Source of the DNA: Heloderma charlesbogerti
Lineage: Eukaryota; Chordata; Lepidosauria; Squamata; Helodermatidae
Length of the DNA: 64,000 nt
Direction of reading: 5' to 3'
NCBI GenBank assembly: GCA_026122225.1
Contig: JANEZZ010001872.1
Coordinates: forward strand, 124,001 to 188,000
The notes beneath the pieces were generated by a model. The model worked only from the letters and a program-made list of their open reading frames with translations. It ran no database searches and was not told the origin of the DNA. Below, one piece after another: positions 52,666 to 63,997 of this stretch (the first letter of the stretch is position 1; every line of letters starts with the position of its first letter). The position numbers and the translations under genes were made by a program.

Positions 52666-54595
52666 GCGCCCGTATTCAGGCCCGGCTCCAGTGACCGCAG
52701 GCCCTTCCCGTGCCTTGTGGGCGCCGGTTCTTACAACAGGTGACAATCCCCCCCTCTGCACCACTCACCTCTTTAGTTGTTATTGGCCATGGAGTATGGC
52801 CCTCCTATCTCTGCCTTGGCTTGATCTCGGGTCCGTGGATCTCGAGACCTGGGGGGTGTTGCTCGTTGCCCTCGGAGCCCAGCGTGTAGCCTCCTGCTGC
52901 ATTTTTTAGGGGTGCTGGTTGGAGTGTTGGACGAGGTCCGGGCACCCGGGCCCTTGCCTCTTTCTCGCCGACACGGTGCCAAGCTTAACCCACTTTCTAC
53001 ATCATGCCTCCCAAGAAAGGCCAAGGTAGAAAGAAAGGGAAGGGTAGGGCCCCACCTCCCCTCCCCAAGAGACCGCTGCCATGGCCCAAATCTGAGTCTG
53101 AGGAGGAAGCAGACCCAGTACTGGCATCAATTCTTGTTCCTTTGAAGCCGATGAGTGTTCCTCGGGGATCTCTCCCCAGCCCCCGGCCAGACCATAGAAA
53201 CCCTCGGCTGTCCAGCCCAAGCAAACAAGACATCAGACTCAACGCTCACTAATACTTTCTATTTCAGCTCATCTGGACACTGTTGAAGCCTCCACTTCCT
53301 CTCCATTAGCTCTTCTGGATGGCTCACTGCCCACGGTTGAGCTCCTCCCTTCTGCAGCCTCCTCTTCCCTGAGTGCCCAAGCATCAACATCCAATTTTCC
53401 AGTCAAGGATCAGCACACAGCCACACGGGGTGCAGCTCGTCTGTATGCTGTTGAAGCCTCCATCTCCTCCTTTGTGGTTTCGCCCAGGTGACACTCCACA
53501 GCTGGGGCGGTCCGCCCTCCTGGGGCATCTCCATCAGGAGCACTGCAAGCGGCATTGTCTCCCTCGCTCCCGGGGACCCGGTCGTGGCCGACCTGGATAT
53601 GGGTGAGATGATTGCACCTCACCCCACTTGTCCAGACGGGCGACCTACAAGGCTGTGCGGTTGCCGTCTTAGCTTACCTCCCTGGGACGGCTGTCCCTCC
53701 CAATGTCATCTCCCTATATGATGCCCGGGCCACCTGCATCCCCGCCAGTCACACTCCACAGTACCCCCAGCCGCTTATGCAGCATCTTATAGGGTTCTGC
53801 TGGAGCAATTTAGGATCTCTCACCCTGCCCCCACCTGCTTGGGCATCCACGTAAGTGGCATATCGGGTCCCTATGCTAATCTGGCGAGTTGTGAGGCCAC
53901 CAGGGCTACTCCTTCTCATAATGGCTTTTACCTGAGGGAGGGCACGTCCGAAAGTGCACAGAGAAATGGCTTATGGCCTATGCGAATGAGGTGATGGATG
54001 CTCCACCCGCCAGGGAATTCTGTGGACATGGAGGGAGTGATACAGGACGGACGGCGTCCGCCTGTCTCATGTAGTGTATAACATAATTCTGTCTGATCTG
54101 CAAAGGGGCCTGTGGGAAGTTCTTCTGCGCAGGTGGGGGGAGTTTCACAAGCTCTAGACTTGTGACTCCTGTGGCGGCTAGGACGGGCAAAAACAGGAAA
54201 GTAGGGATGGTGTGCATGCAGAGGCACCTTATGGTGACAGGTGACGCCTGAGGCCCCCCGAACGGGTTGCGCGGCTCGGCGGGGGGATAAGGGTTGCCTG
54301 GGAGACCAACCCTACTCACTCACCCAGGTGTTGTGCGGCACCGGGTCGGGGGTGACACCGGAAGGTCTACCTCCCCCAGAAGGGGCAGTCCGGAGGGATG
54401 GCGAGATCACCGCCACCCCTCAGGCTGGGTGTGTTTTCGCCCAAGAAGTGCCAGCTAGCCGCTGACAAGTTAGATGCCCATCCTAGTTACCCCTTTGCAG
54501 CTATTTCAATAAATGTGGCCCAATTTTCAACCCAAGCTTGTTGTCTGCGTCTTCTTTAACCCATCTCCGCTCGCAAGGGTAGCCCTGTTCATCTG
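52666..54595 (+). mobile_element. Uncharacterised retroelement-like relic
   Basis: About 1.9 kb of GC-rich DNA bounded by low-complexity DNA on the left and a polyadenylation-like 3' part on the right (AATAAA at 54509-54514, then GTTGTCTGCGTCTTC, as in LTR/DIRS 3' ends). A frame from 53004 begins MPPKKGQGRKKGKG and is basic and then acidic, like the start of some Gag-type ORF1 proteins. Downstream frames (53488-53854) show a decayed coding-like region without an identifiable domain. DIRS origin is possible given the DIRS relic at 29.3-30.4 kb, but I cannot demonstrate it. Confidence 0.4.
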
Positions 54596-54910
54596 TAGCA
54601 GCAAAAATAAGAAAGAGTCTTGTGGCACCTTAAAAGTCTAACACATTTATTTATTCTGGCGTAAGATTTTGTGGACACTGTCTACTTCATAAAATATGTG
54701 AAATGTCAATTTCAAATTGGCTGATCTGTAGAACATGAAAGAGGCAGGGGAGCTGTAAACAGTGTTGTCAGAAGGAACTGAAATGCAAAGAAGTACAGAC
54801 AATGATAACTACTTTAACAGTTGCTATTCTCAAAAGTTGTTGGGTGTTAAACACAATAGATTTGTTAGGCCTTAAGGTACCACAAGATCTTTTGTTGATT
54901 TCACAAATTT
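54596..54910. repeat. Interspersed repeat fragment, reptile type
   Basis: AAGAGTCTTGTGGCACCTTA and GTCTAACACATTTATT are part of a repeat common in reptile genomes whose family name I cannot give. A second partial block (CTTAAGGTACCACAAGATCT, near 54870) repeats the core. Confidence 0.5.
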
Positions 54911-55462
54911 ACTGACACTTTCAAAGCATCAAAGCTTCCCTCTTGTTGCCATCCTCCTGCCCCACCGACGCCAGTGTGGTAGCCAGGATGTGGGGAGAAG
55001 GAGAAGCGAGTGGTTCTCCCTTCTCCTCCTTCCCCCATCCTCTCTACCGTGGTAGCAGCAGCACTGGCAGGGCAGGAGGACTTACCAGGCCCATCTGCTT
55101 ATGTGCATCCTTCCTTGCCCTTCCTTCTTAAAGCTTTATTTTTCTGTTCTTTTTCATTGAAATATTACAGATTATCTCACATTATAGCTGGACATAGAAG
55201 TATGGTGTGTGTACATGAACTAGACATTTACTCACATATATTTTGAGCCTGCAGATCCTACCAGCAGCACAAGCTCCCACTGTCTCTGGATCAATGTCCC
55301 TAATTATTATGGTGTTTTGTCTCTCCCACCAGCAGTCTGTCCCTCCCTTCTGCCTGTACACAAAGAACTCTGGGACTGGTAGTTCTTGACAGAGCATGTT
55401 GCATAGAGAGATGTGTGTTTCCCTATCTCTCAGATTACAAATCCTAGTTTAACTGCATGAAC
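54911..55462. other. Non-coding, unassigned
   Basis: A GC-richer patch (54950-55110) followed by AT-rich sequence. No domain, RNA gene or transposon end. Confidence 0.4.
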
Positions 55463-55959
55463 TGTCAGGTCTGGAACATAAGTGGCAGGTGTCCTTGACT
55501 AGAACACCAGAAGCAGGGGTGATGGAGGTGGGCAGAAAACCAAGGTTCCTCAGGCAAGGGTCATACACTGGCAAGGCATGACAGGGCCAGAGGCAAGAGC
55601 AGGGTCCAGAGCAGGCTAAGGTCAATTACCAGCAAGGTGCTGCAGGGTCAGAGGCAAAGGCATCATCAGGAACAGGCAAGGGTCGAGCATCAGCAAAGGT
55701 GTAGCAAAGCCAGGAACAAGAGGTGAGCACACAGTGCTGCTACCACAAAGACTCATGTTGCTGTGGCAAAGCCTGGAGGGAAGAGGAAGCTTTTTATAGG
55801 GCTTCCTGGGGCTCCCAGCTGGTCTGCATCAGAGGACCTGCTAGCACCTGCAGGCCCAGTGCTTAATCCTGAAAGTACTGCAGTGTGGACCTGGCTGTCT
55901 TCTATATCAGGACACCTGGTAGAGCTGCAGACCTTCTGAGGTCCAGTAGATCCTGACAT
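55463..55959 (-). mobile_element. Candidate solo LTR with Gypsy-like termini
   Basis: Begins TGTCAGGTCTGG and ends AGATCCTGACA, the same TGTCAGG/CCTGACA termini as the Gypsy LTRs at 41515 and 47388. The body is unlike those LTRs. Flanking pentamers TGAAC and TAAAC match at four of five positions. On the minus strand a TATA box (CCTATAAAAAGC, 55791-55800) is well placed for a promoter, so I orient it minus. The central part is a degenerate tandem of GGCAAGGGTC/AGGGTCAGAGGCAA-like units. Confidence 0.55.
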
Positions 55960-56219
55960 AAACTCATTCTGTTCTAGAGAAGGGCCTGGGCCAGCAACTC
56001 ATGGTTCAAAATGGTGCTTGTTCTGCTAACACTGCTTCTGATTGGCTACAGCAAATCTGACAAGATCTGGACAATAGGTGCATAGATACTGAGAAATATG
56101 TTACCATAGATGTCCTCAAGCATGAGCTACAATTGAGCCTCATTCTTTTCCCACATGATGATAGAATTGCAACCTGAGCTAAGCCTCCCTGGATCTCCAG
56201 GCCCTCATGAAATGGACCT

Positions 56220-56640
56220 TTACACACACACACACCATGCTTGGGCCCTGGTCTAGAAAGATCAAAAAGCAAACAGAATCCAAGATATAACCAAAAGGCA
56301 GAAACAGAAATACAAGACGTAACTCAAAGAGCAAACCTAGAAATACAAAACATGCTGAAGCTCAAAGAGATCTTGTTGCTCAAGCAAGGGTCAGATGGAA
56401 AAGGAAGTCCTTTATACTGCTTCCTGCCCAATGGCCCAACTGAATGGGTGGAGCCAGGCCCATTCTGGAAGATTTCTTCCCTTAGAGGATATGTTTACAT
56501 GGCTCAACACACGGGGCAGTGGTCAGCAGTTCTCGACACTTGTCCCCTATACAAGTGTAGAAAACCACTATCCTGGACAGTGCTATGCCCTTTTCTACCC
56601 TTAATTGGCACTACCTTTTAAGGCTTAAAACCCTTGAAGA
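56220..56640. repeat. Weakly LTR-like repeat-rich segment
   Basis: Contains degenerate repeats of GAAATACAAGACGTAACTC-like units (56310-56355) and a GGAAGTCCTTTATACTGCTT motif similar in layout to the TATA region of the solo-LTR candidate. No termini are visible, so this is only a hint. Confidence 0.25.
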
Positions 56641-57578
56641 TGTACCACAACATGTTTGAGCATAGTGCATTTGTTAATTTCTGTTTGGTGTTTGTGAGAA
56701 AATCAGCCCAAACCTGGAGTTGCTTTGAGCCACATCAAATCACTTGCTTTGAAAAATGTGACGCTACCACTGAAGATCAATTCTTAAAAAGCTTACAAGT
56801 ATACCAGACATCAGGAAATCAGCACAGGACAACTCATTCTTACTGACACCGGAGAGAACATGGTCAATGTTTGAAGTATCTGAAATTAACACAAAGCAAC
56901 AGCAACAGCTGAGCAAGTTATATGGAAAAAACAGGGTCTTCCAGCACCCCCAAATGGAACCTAGAAACACCGGCATGAAGAGCTAAGATCTATAGCAAAC
57001 TCACCTCCTTCACCGCATAGGAATGAATAATGAATTTACTCCTATCCATATTTACTGCCTTTCCATAGATGCACACAAATATACATGCATACACACACCT
57101 CATGAAATTGTACACACATTTTAGAATATCACAGGGATATAGAAAAAAATGTTGAGATAACACTCCACACATCAACCCTATCAGACTTCCAAACAATAAT
57201 TTCCTGTTACTACACACATTGAGTCACCTCACCTTAGACAAAGCTAACATTTAATCTTCTTATCTGAACACAAGGTGATTGACAGTACCATGTTTCTGCT
57301 AAGCTTTTCATTCTGAGGGTTCAAAGAGTACAAGTGGGACTTTCAGCAAACTGTTGCAGTGTATCGCCAGCCCAATTCAACTGTTCAGGACTCATGCCAG
57401 CCAGGAATAGGGGTCTTGTAGACCTGTTCAGGCCTTGTGGGGAAGGCATAGAGGAGTGCAGGAGGGGAAAAGGATAACCTTTTTTCTCTCACACCCATCT
57501 CATGCCTGCTATGCTCCATAATGCTATATGGGGTTCAGGTTTGGGACTGGCTTCCAGACCAGCAGAGGGGATGGAACG

Positions 57579-57580
<2 letters not shown>
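56641..57580. other. Non-coding, unassigned
   Basis: AT-rich, no recognisable feature. Confidence 0.4.

Positions 57581-57630
<50 letters not shown>
57581..57630. repeat. (GT)25 microsatellite
   Basis: Uninterrupted GT run of 50 bp, the longest in the window. Confidence 0.97.
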
Positions 57631-57632
<2 letters not shown>

Positions 57633-58995
57633 TTTCCTTCCTCCTGAAACATACCTGAATAGTGCAGGGAGGGTTTTTTTTTAAATCTTCACAGCATGTA
57701 TCCCCTAAAACCCTAAAAATGTTTGCTATAAGCTGATGGAGACTTGTGCAGGCCAATTCATTCTTCTTCTTCCTCCTTCCATCCAGAAGTCCACAAATAT
57801 TTGTCAAACTGGATTAAGGATTTTTATTTTTATTTACAAATTCCCATATTCCTGCATACCCAAAGAGTTTCCTGATGATGCAGAATCCACTACCTTATTT
57901 TTGGGTGGGCTCTTTTTGGTTCCAAACTGATAGGCACTCAACCCTCCAAGTTCAGTATTATAGGAAATGATGTATCACATAGCTAGGCTTCCCAGAAACA
58001 ATAGGGCAAGAATCCCATCCAAACCTCAGTCTAGGCCTCAACCATTTTGGTTTTATTCACATGATGTTTCACAGAGAAAAGGTCCCTCTCACATTCCAAC
58101 CTGAGGTAAAGTAGCCAAGAAAGGAGGCTGAGGAAAGAATGTGGAGAATAAAAGGATTTTTGAAGATAGAGAGGAGGGGGAATGGCTAGCATGATTGATA
58201 GAAAATGGCATGAGTAAAAGCAAGTGAATAAAGGTGGAAGAGCAGAGTTGACCATTTGCAGATGAGATTGTACAGAAGAAGTGAGAAAATACAGATCAGA
58301 CCTATGCTACTGTTCAGCAGGGTACAATTTGCTGGGTGGAAAGCTGCCTTGGGGTACCATTTGGGGGTACCGTTGGGTATCAAAAAGCTATCAGTTGCTA
58401 CATTTCTTACTATATTTTTATTAACACAGGGATGCTGCATGGATTTTCTGCCTTAAGCACCAAAATGACTCTGGCAATCTCAGAAAGACAGGAAAAAATG
58501 AGAAGTAATTTCAAACATGATGACCCCTGTATGGGGTTCACCACCACCACACCCAGAAGCATGTTTGGCGACCTTCACATTGGGGAGATGTAGCATTTGA
58601 ACTGGCTGTCATGCTTGCATCTTGCATCTCCAAGATTACAAAGATGTGCATCTTTACCTGTGTAACCCTTAGTGTCATAACCAAGAGCTGGGTTACCGTT
58701 TCTGGTAACCTTTCTAGGCCAAGCCAGCAGCCTGGTAACCTAGGACCACAATTTGTATGCATGAGCAAATGCCTCCACTCAGGAGATGTAACGAACCATG
58801 CAGCTACTCCCACACACAGGAATGAACAATGCTGAGGAACTGGATGCTTTGCCACACCTGAACAATGGTACCCCCACAAGCCCTAGAATCAGGGGCATTT
58901 GTAAGTCTGGGTCCAATCTATTTCCCAAGGACCTGGAGCTATGCTACAGAGCCCTGAATATCCATTGATGCCAATGGAAGGTTTTTTCTCAAGTT
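57631..58995. other. Non-coding, unassigned
   Basis: No transposon end, exon or RNA gene identified. A GGGGTACC motif is tandemly repeated near 58352-58374. Confidence 0.4.
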
Positions 58996-59420
58996 AGGGC
59001 ACAATCCTCTAGCCGCCCCACAGCACCTAGATGGCAATAGGATGTTTTGTTTTCTGTGAACCAAGCTCAGAGCCAGCGCACTGAGGTCGGTTCCCAGAAA
59101 CCCGACTCCCTTCCCCACCTCGTAGTGGCACAGTTGGTCCCCAGTAAGAGCAGCGCAGAGCGGCTGAAAAGGGGGTGTTCTTGGGGGCAGGGAGGGGACT
59201 GAGGAAGCATCGTTACAACACTTGCTATGCGCCATCCAGCCTCCCTGCCCCTGCTCTGAGGCACCCCACTTAGACAGCCAAAATTGGCCATCTAGCTGCA
59301 AATGCAGGGTGGCCAGAACACAGAGGAGAAGATTCCCTCCACACTCCACCTGCCCTGCATTGGGTAGCTGGCTGTTTCTGAGTTCAGAGGCAGCCAACTA
59401 TCACCATAGGATTGTGCCCT
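58996..59420. mobile_element. Non-autonomous DNA transposon, AGGGCACAATCC termini
   Basis: Begins AGGGCACAATCCTCTAGCC and ends CCATAGGATTGTGCCCT, a clean terminal inverted repeat. The interior is about 80 percent alike to 51155-51641 by eye (AACCAAGCTCAGAGCCAGCG; GGGGTGTTCTTGGGGGCAGG). Non-coding. Confidence 0.8.
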
Positions 59421-60384
59421 CCACTAAAATGCAGAAGGTAATTTCTAGGGGATTGCAGCTGGGGAAGGAAGAGTAAACTCAGCCCCTTCCCACACGCTGC
59501 AACACCCACACGCCCCCAAAATCTTCCCCTCTATGGCAATTAAACTGAGAGAAAAACCTCTATTGATTTGGGATTATCTCGGTCAGGATGCAAATTCATT
59601 GAAGAATTTATTTTATTCAAGATTATTTGGATGAAAAAATTAATTGGCTGAATTTGACACCTGCAAAATGTAAATACATCGTAGAAATGGATGTATTTTT
59701 GATGGACTTCCCATCAAACAGGGAAGTTATTCTAATAAATAATTCTCCTCCCCAAACCCAAAGCATTTTTATTGCATAGGGTTTTGCTGCCCTCTAATGT
59801 TAGCAATGTTAATGAAGGTAGTTTAAATGGGATATGCAAACTTATGGAGAACTAGAGCTCCTCTGCACACACATCTTAAAGAAACTTGAAACACTTTCTT
59901 TCCTCTCCCCAGCCCTCCCCCCGCCCCCATTTCTACTATGCCACTTGCAAATTTGCAGTGTTCTATCCCATTAGGAAAATGAGTTCTGAGAAATGAAATT
60001 GTGCCTGTGATTTGAATTAAGGAAACAGAAGGAGGTGAGCATCCAAAGTAAATCACGAAGAAGAGAAACAGCTTCTCAGAATGCAGATTTTATATATATA
60101 TATGTAGGATGCCCAACGCATTTCGGCCTTTTTCTTATTTTTAGGCCTTCTTCAGGGGGTAGAGAAAAAAGTCTGCAGGATTTTTCAGCACAAGATTGTC
60201 TCCTGTGTCAATCTACTGGTGACTCAGGGAATTTTGTTTGCTGAGCTGTAGAAGAAAGAAAGTAAGAACACTGCTCCAACTCTGAATAACAGTGTAGTTG
60301 GGCAAAGGTGGACTTCATTCAGCTGCTGCTATTTTTCTGGACACTAGGGGGCAACAAAACTGATGGAAGAAAGTGCACGTGCAC
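59421..60384. other. Non-coding, unassigned
   Basis: AT-rich, with a short (TA)n at 60091-60102. Nothing else supported. Confidence 0.4.
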
Positions 60385-61223
60385 TAGGGATGCACGAAAG
60401 TCACTTACCTGGTCTCGCAGCTTGCTTCGCGGTGGGGGGGAGGCGCTTCGCTGCTCCCCCCAAAGTTCAGGCCGGGGGGGGAGGCTTCCCTCCTCGCCCG
60501 GCCAAAATTCAGGCCGGGGAGAAGTGCCCCGTCTCCCTGGCCACGAACTTCAAAAGAAAAGAAAAAAAAAAGCCCCTGTGATAGGCTACGTAACGATTAA
60601 CGTAGCCTATCACGGCTAGATTTGCAAAGTCAGCCATGATAGGCTACGTTAATCGTCACGTAGCCTATCACGGGTGACTTTAAAAAAAAAGCGCGTACGC
60701 AAATGGCGGCCCCCATAGGGAGCCGCCATTTGCGTTCCTTATTTGGTCCCTGTAGTCTATGTAAAGATTTACGTAGACTACAGGGACCAAATAAGGAACG
60801 CGAATGGCGGCTCCCTATGGGGGCCGCCATTAGCCGTATGTGCTTTTTTTTTTTTTTTTAAGTCACCCGTGATAGGCTACGTGACGATTAACGTAGCCTA
60901 TCATGGCTGACTTTGCAAATCTAGCCGTGATAGGCTACGTTAATCGTTACGTAGCCTATCACAGGGGCGTTTTTGTTTTTGTTTTACTTTTCTTGTAATG
61001 GCGGCAGCAGCAGCCGGTCGAAAGACCGGCTGCCGCCCCCGCCCCTGACGAAGACCTGCCGAACCGCCGCCGGGACCCGCCGCCGGTAGGGACATTCGTG
61101 AAAGGTAAGTTCCATCCCGGGTGGGGCGGGGGCGGGGGGGGCGGAGAATTTCTTCCCGAACAACCTTCGGAGGACCGAATGCGTTGGCACTCGGCCCCCC
61201 GAAGAAATTCTCCCCCATCCCTA
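60385..61223. mobile_element. hAT palindromic element with 8-bp TSD (B end to A end)
   Basis: Starts TAGGGATGCACGAAAGTCAC and ends TTCTCCCCCATCCCTA. Flanks are ACGTGCAC (60377-60384) and ACATGCAC (61224-61231), seven of eight identical with a CpG-type change. The core has P1-P1' (60577-60671), a CAAATGGCGG palindrome (60692-60738), one TACGTA hairpin acting as the dyad (60750-60783) and the mirrored modules. Outward GGTAAGT lies at both ends (reverse at 60405-60411; 61104-61110). Confidence 0.92.
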
Positions 61224-61380
61224 ACATGCACACATGCATGCACACAGAATCACACACACAAACTGCTGCTGCATCCATGCTCATGCACTCCAACGTGGGT
61301 TTTGTAGTTTAAAATGTCGCCCATTCTCACACATGGGTGATTCAGCTGCCAAAATGAAAATGATTTCGTCCTAAGGATGA

Positions 61381-61640
61381 ACATAAGAACATAAGAAGAG
61401 CCGTGCTGGATCAAACCAAGGCTCCATCTAGCCCAGCATTCTGTTCACACAGTGGCCAACCAGCTGCCCACAGGAAACCCACAAGCAGGACATGAGTGCA
61501 ACAGCACCCTCCTGCCCATGTTCCCCAGCAACTGCTGTACATAGGCATACTGCCTCTGACACTGAAGGTAGCATATAGCCATCAGGACTAGTAGCCAGTC
61601 ATAGCCTTCTCCTTGTCTAAACCCCTATTATCCTTAAGGA
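61381..61640. repeat. Interspersed repeat, reptile type (family not named)
   Basis: ACATAAGAACATAAGAAGAG followed by CTGGATCAAACCAAGG, TCTAGCCCAGCATTCTGTTC and CAGTGGCCAACCAGCTGCCC is a block seen widely in squamate and turtle genomes. It has no open frame. A short relative is near 15190-15240. Confidence 0.65.
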
Positions 61641-61792
61641 GAAGGAGAAGTCCTCACTCTGTTTTCAGGCACTTACCAGGCAGCAGCACTTGAAAGCCCC
61701 AAGGGAGGAAGTCCCTTGGCTAAGTACTAAAGGGGGCTTTCTAGGACCCACATGAAGCCAAAGACAGGATAGAAACTGTAAAATAAAGAGTG

Positions 61793-61795
<3 letters not shown>

Positions 61796-61828
<33 letters not shown>
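61796..61828. repeat. (CA)n microsatellite
   Basis: Uninterrupted CA run; the translated His/Thr repeats on either strand are artefacts. Confidence 0.95.
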
Positions 61829-61829
<1 letters not shown>

Positions 61830-61939
61830 CCAGCCACCTCCTCACAGTAAGGAAAGCACTGAAGCCCTGCACACAAATTCTCCAAAATCCTCACCCCTTC
61901 CCACAGTTTTGGGGTGCAATTTCTCTATGCCCCTCCCCA

Positions 61940-62155
61940 CAGCTAATGTTCAAATATAAATACATTGAAAAATTCAGCACAGTGCTAGTTTTAACCACTC
62001 TAAATAATTTGGTGTCCTCCATAAACATGGTCACCTCACTTCTCACTCCTAATTCCAGATACTTTATGAACAAACTGAAAAGCATTGGTCCCAATACAGA
62101 TTCCTTGGGGATCCCACTGTTTACATCCTTCCATTGGGAGAAGTTACTGTGAGAC
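61940..62155 (-). pseudogene. CR1-type LINE RT fragment, minus strand
   Basis: On the minus strand the peptide NSGIPKESVLGPMLFSLFI matches the CR1 RT block G-PQGS-LGP-LF---I, and EVTMFMEDTKLFRVVK is the degraded catalytic box (normally FADDTKL; the first D is replaced). About 70 codons only. It lies tail to head with the L2 element that begins at about 62156. Confidence 0.8.
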
Positions 62156-62873
62156 ACCCTCGGGTCTGGTGGTGCTGCTGCTGAATGCCAGGTCGGCCCA
62201 AAATAAGACCTCCCTCATCCATGATTTGATTGTGGATGAGGGGGCTGACCTGGCATGTATTACTGAGACCTGGGTGGGGGAACTGGGAGGGGTCACTCTC
62301 TCCCAGCTGTGCCCTCCTGGGTACTCGGTGCAGCACCAACACCAACTTGAGGGTTGGGGGGGGGGGGTTGCCATGGTCTATAGGAATTCAATCTCCCTCT
62401 CCAGGCTTCCTGCTCATTCGAGTGCAGATCTTGAGTGTCTGTACCTTGTGTTGGGTACCCGGGACAGATTAGGGATTCTGTTGGTGTACCGCCCACCCCG
62501 CTGCCCATCGGACTCCCTGCCTGAGCTAACGGAGGTGGTCTCGGACTTGGTGTTGAGGACCCCCAGGATGATGGTCCTGGGGGATCTCAACTTCCATGCC
62601 GAGGCCGCTGTATCCGGGGTGGCTCAGGACTTCATGGCCGCCATGACAACCATGGGGCTGTCCCAACATGTCATCGGCCCAACGCATATAAAAGGACACA
62701 CGCTTGATCTGGTTTTCTCGACTGGGCAGGTGGATGGTGATCTGAAAGTGGAGGAATTAACATCTGTCCCTTTGTCATGGTCAGATCACTTCCTGCTGAG
62801 GTTTAGACTTCTGGCGGCCTTTCCCCTCTGCAAGTGTGGGGGACCTATTAAAATGGTCCGCCCCGGAGATTAA
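62156..62873 (+). CDS. L2 LINE ORF2 endonuclease domain
   Basis: An apurinic-endonuclease-like domain with all main motifs: LLNARSAQNK (start of domain), ACITETWV with the catalytic glutamate, GGGVAMVYR, VLGDLNFHAE with the D-x-N pair, THIKGHTLDLVFS and SWSDHFLLRF with the catalytic SDH. In L2-clade LINEs this nicks the target to prime reverse transcription. The frame begins in preceding CR1 sequence, so the ATG at 62085 is not the true start; the 5' part of the element is absent. It ends at a stop (62871-62873) from a one-base frame change relative to the RT part. Confidence 0.9.
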
Positions 62874-63997
62874 TGGATTCCGATGGATTCCAGAGGGCTC
62901 TGGGGGATTTTCCTGCTGGTATGGCTGGTGCTCCTGTCGAAGCCCAGGTCGCTCTGTGGAATGCAGAGATGACTCGGGCGGTTGACACGATCGCGCCCAA
63001 GCGCCCTCTCCCTCTGAGCAGAGCCCGGCCAGCTCCTTGGTATACACCTGAGCTGAGGGCAATGAAGCAAGAGGGGAGACAGCTAGAACGCAGGTGGAGG
63101 AAAACTTGTGCTGAGTCTGACCGAACACAGGTAAGAGCCCACTATCGAGCCTACTCTGTGGCGGTGAGGGTGGCAAAGAGGCAGTTCTTTTCCACCAGCA
63201 TTGCATCTTCTCAGTGTCATCCGGCGGAGCTTTTCCGAGTGGTTCATGGCCTGTTACATTCTGGGCCAGGGAGAGAGACGGTGGAACCCTCGGTAGCACG
63301 CTGTGACGAGTTTGCGCGGCACTTTGAGGATAAAGTCGCTCAGATTCGTCATGAATTGGACACCACCATTAATGCAGTTCCATTGGTAGAGGCGTTCAGA
63401 GCACCGTCTGGTCCAGTTTTATTGAATGAGTTTCAGTTACTGAGGCCTGAGGATGCGGACAAGGTGCTTGGCCAAGTCCGATCGACCACTTGTGTGCTTG
63501 ACCCTTGCCCTTCATGGCTTATTAAATCAAACAAGGAGGGGTTGTCCGGCTGGGTCCAGGAGGTTGTAAATTCCTCCTTGAGAGATGGAGTGGTGCCTGC
63601 TGCTTTAAAAGAGGCAGTAATTAGACCACTCCTGAAAAAGCCTAACCTGGACCCAGAGGATGTAAACAATTATAGGCCAGTGGCCAACATCCCCTTCCTG
63701 GGCAAGGTGCTTGAGCGGGTGGTTGTAGGACAGCTCCAGGCACTCTTGAATGAAATGGATTATCTAGATCCATTTCAATCGGGCTTCAGGCCTGGTTTTG
63801 GAAAGGAAACTGCCTTGGTCGCCCTGTGGGATGACCTCTGCCGGGAGAGGGACAGGGGGAGTGCGACCCTGTTGATTCTCCTGGACCTCTCAGTGGCTTT
63901 CGATACCATCGACCATGGTATCCTTCTGGATAGGTTGTCTGGTTTGGGAGTTGGAGGCACTGCACTACAGTGGTTCCGCTCCTACTTGGATGGCTGA
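62873..63997 (+). CDS. L2 LINE ORF2 linker and reverse transcriptase, continues past the window
   Basis: The 374-codon frame continues ORF2 after the frameshift: a linker (PWYTPELRAMKQEGRQLERRW, VAKRQFFSTSI) and then RT blocks VIRPLLKKPNLDPEDVNNYR and IPFLGKVLERVV (fingers), DPFQSGFRPGFGKETALVAL, and LLILLDLSVAFDTIDHGIL with the first catalytic aspartate. The last readable residues (ALQWFRSYLDG) are before the catalytic Y/FADD box. Only one indel interrupts 1.8 kb, so it is much fresher than other LINE pieces here. The L2 assignment is by motif style; a CR1 relative is the alternative. Confidence 0.9.
   Translation: MDSDGFQRALGDFPAGMAGAPVEAQVALWNAEMTRAVDTIAPKRPLPLSRARPAPWYTPELRAMKQEGRQLERRWRKTCAESDRTQVRAHYRAYSVAVRVAKRQFFSTSIASSQCHPAELFRVVHGLLHSGPGRETVEPSVARCDEFARHFEDKVAQIRHELDTTINAVPLVEAFRAPSGPVLLNEFQLLRPEDADKVLGQVRSTTCVLDPCPSWLIKSNKEGLSGWVQEVVNSSLRDGVVPAALKEAVIRPLLKKPNLDPEDVNNYRPVANIPFLGKVLERVVVGQLQALLNEMDYLDPFQSGFRPGFGKETALVALWDDLCRERDRGSATLLILLDLSVAFDTIDHGILLDRLSGLGVGGTALQWFRSYLDG

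Noticed and set aside
54206..54230. hAT left end (TAGGGATGGTGTGCATGC)
   Set aside because: No partner terminus, target duplication or outward donor nearby; a chance match inside the unknown retroelement-like block is more likely.
57535..57807. Frames encoding Thr/His or Val/Cys repeats
   Set aside because: Direct translation of the (GT)25 microsatellite; the same applies at 36821-36860, 61796-61828 and 5969-6011.
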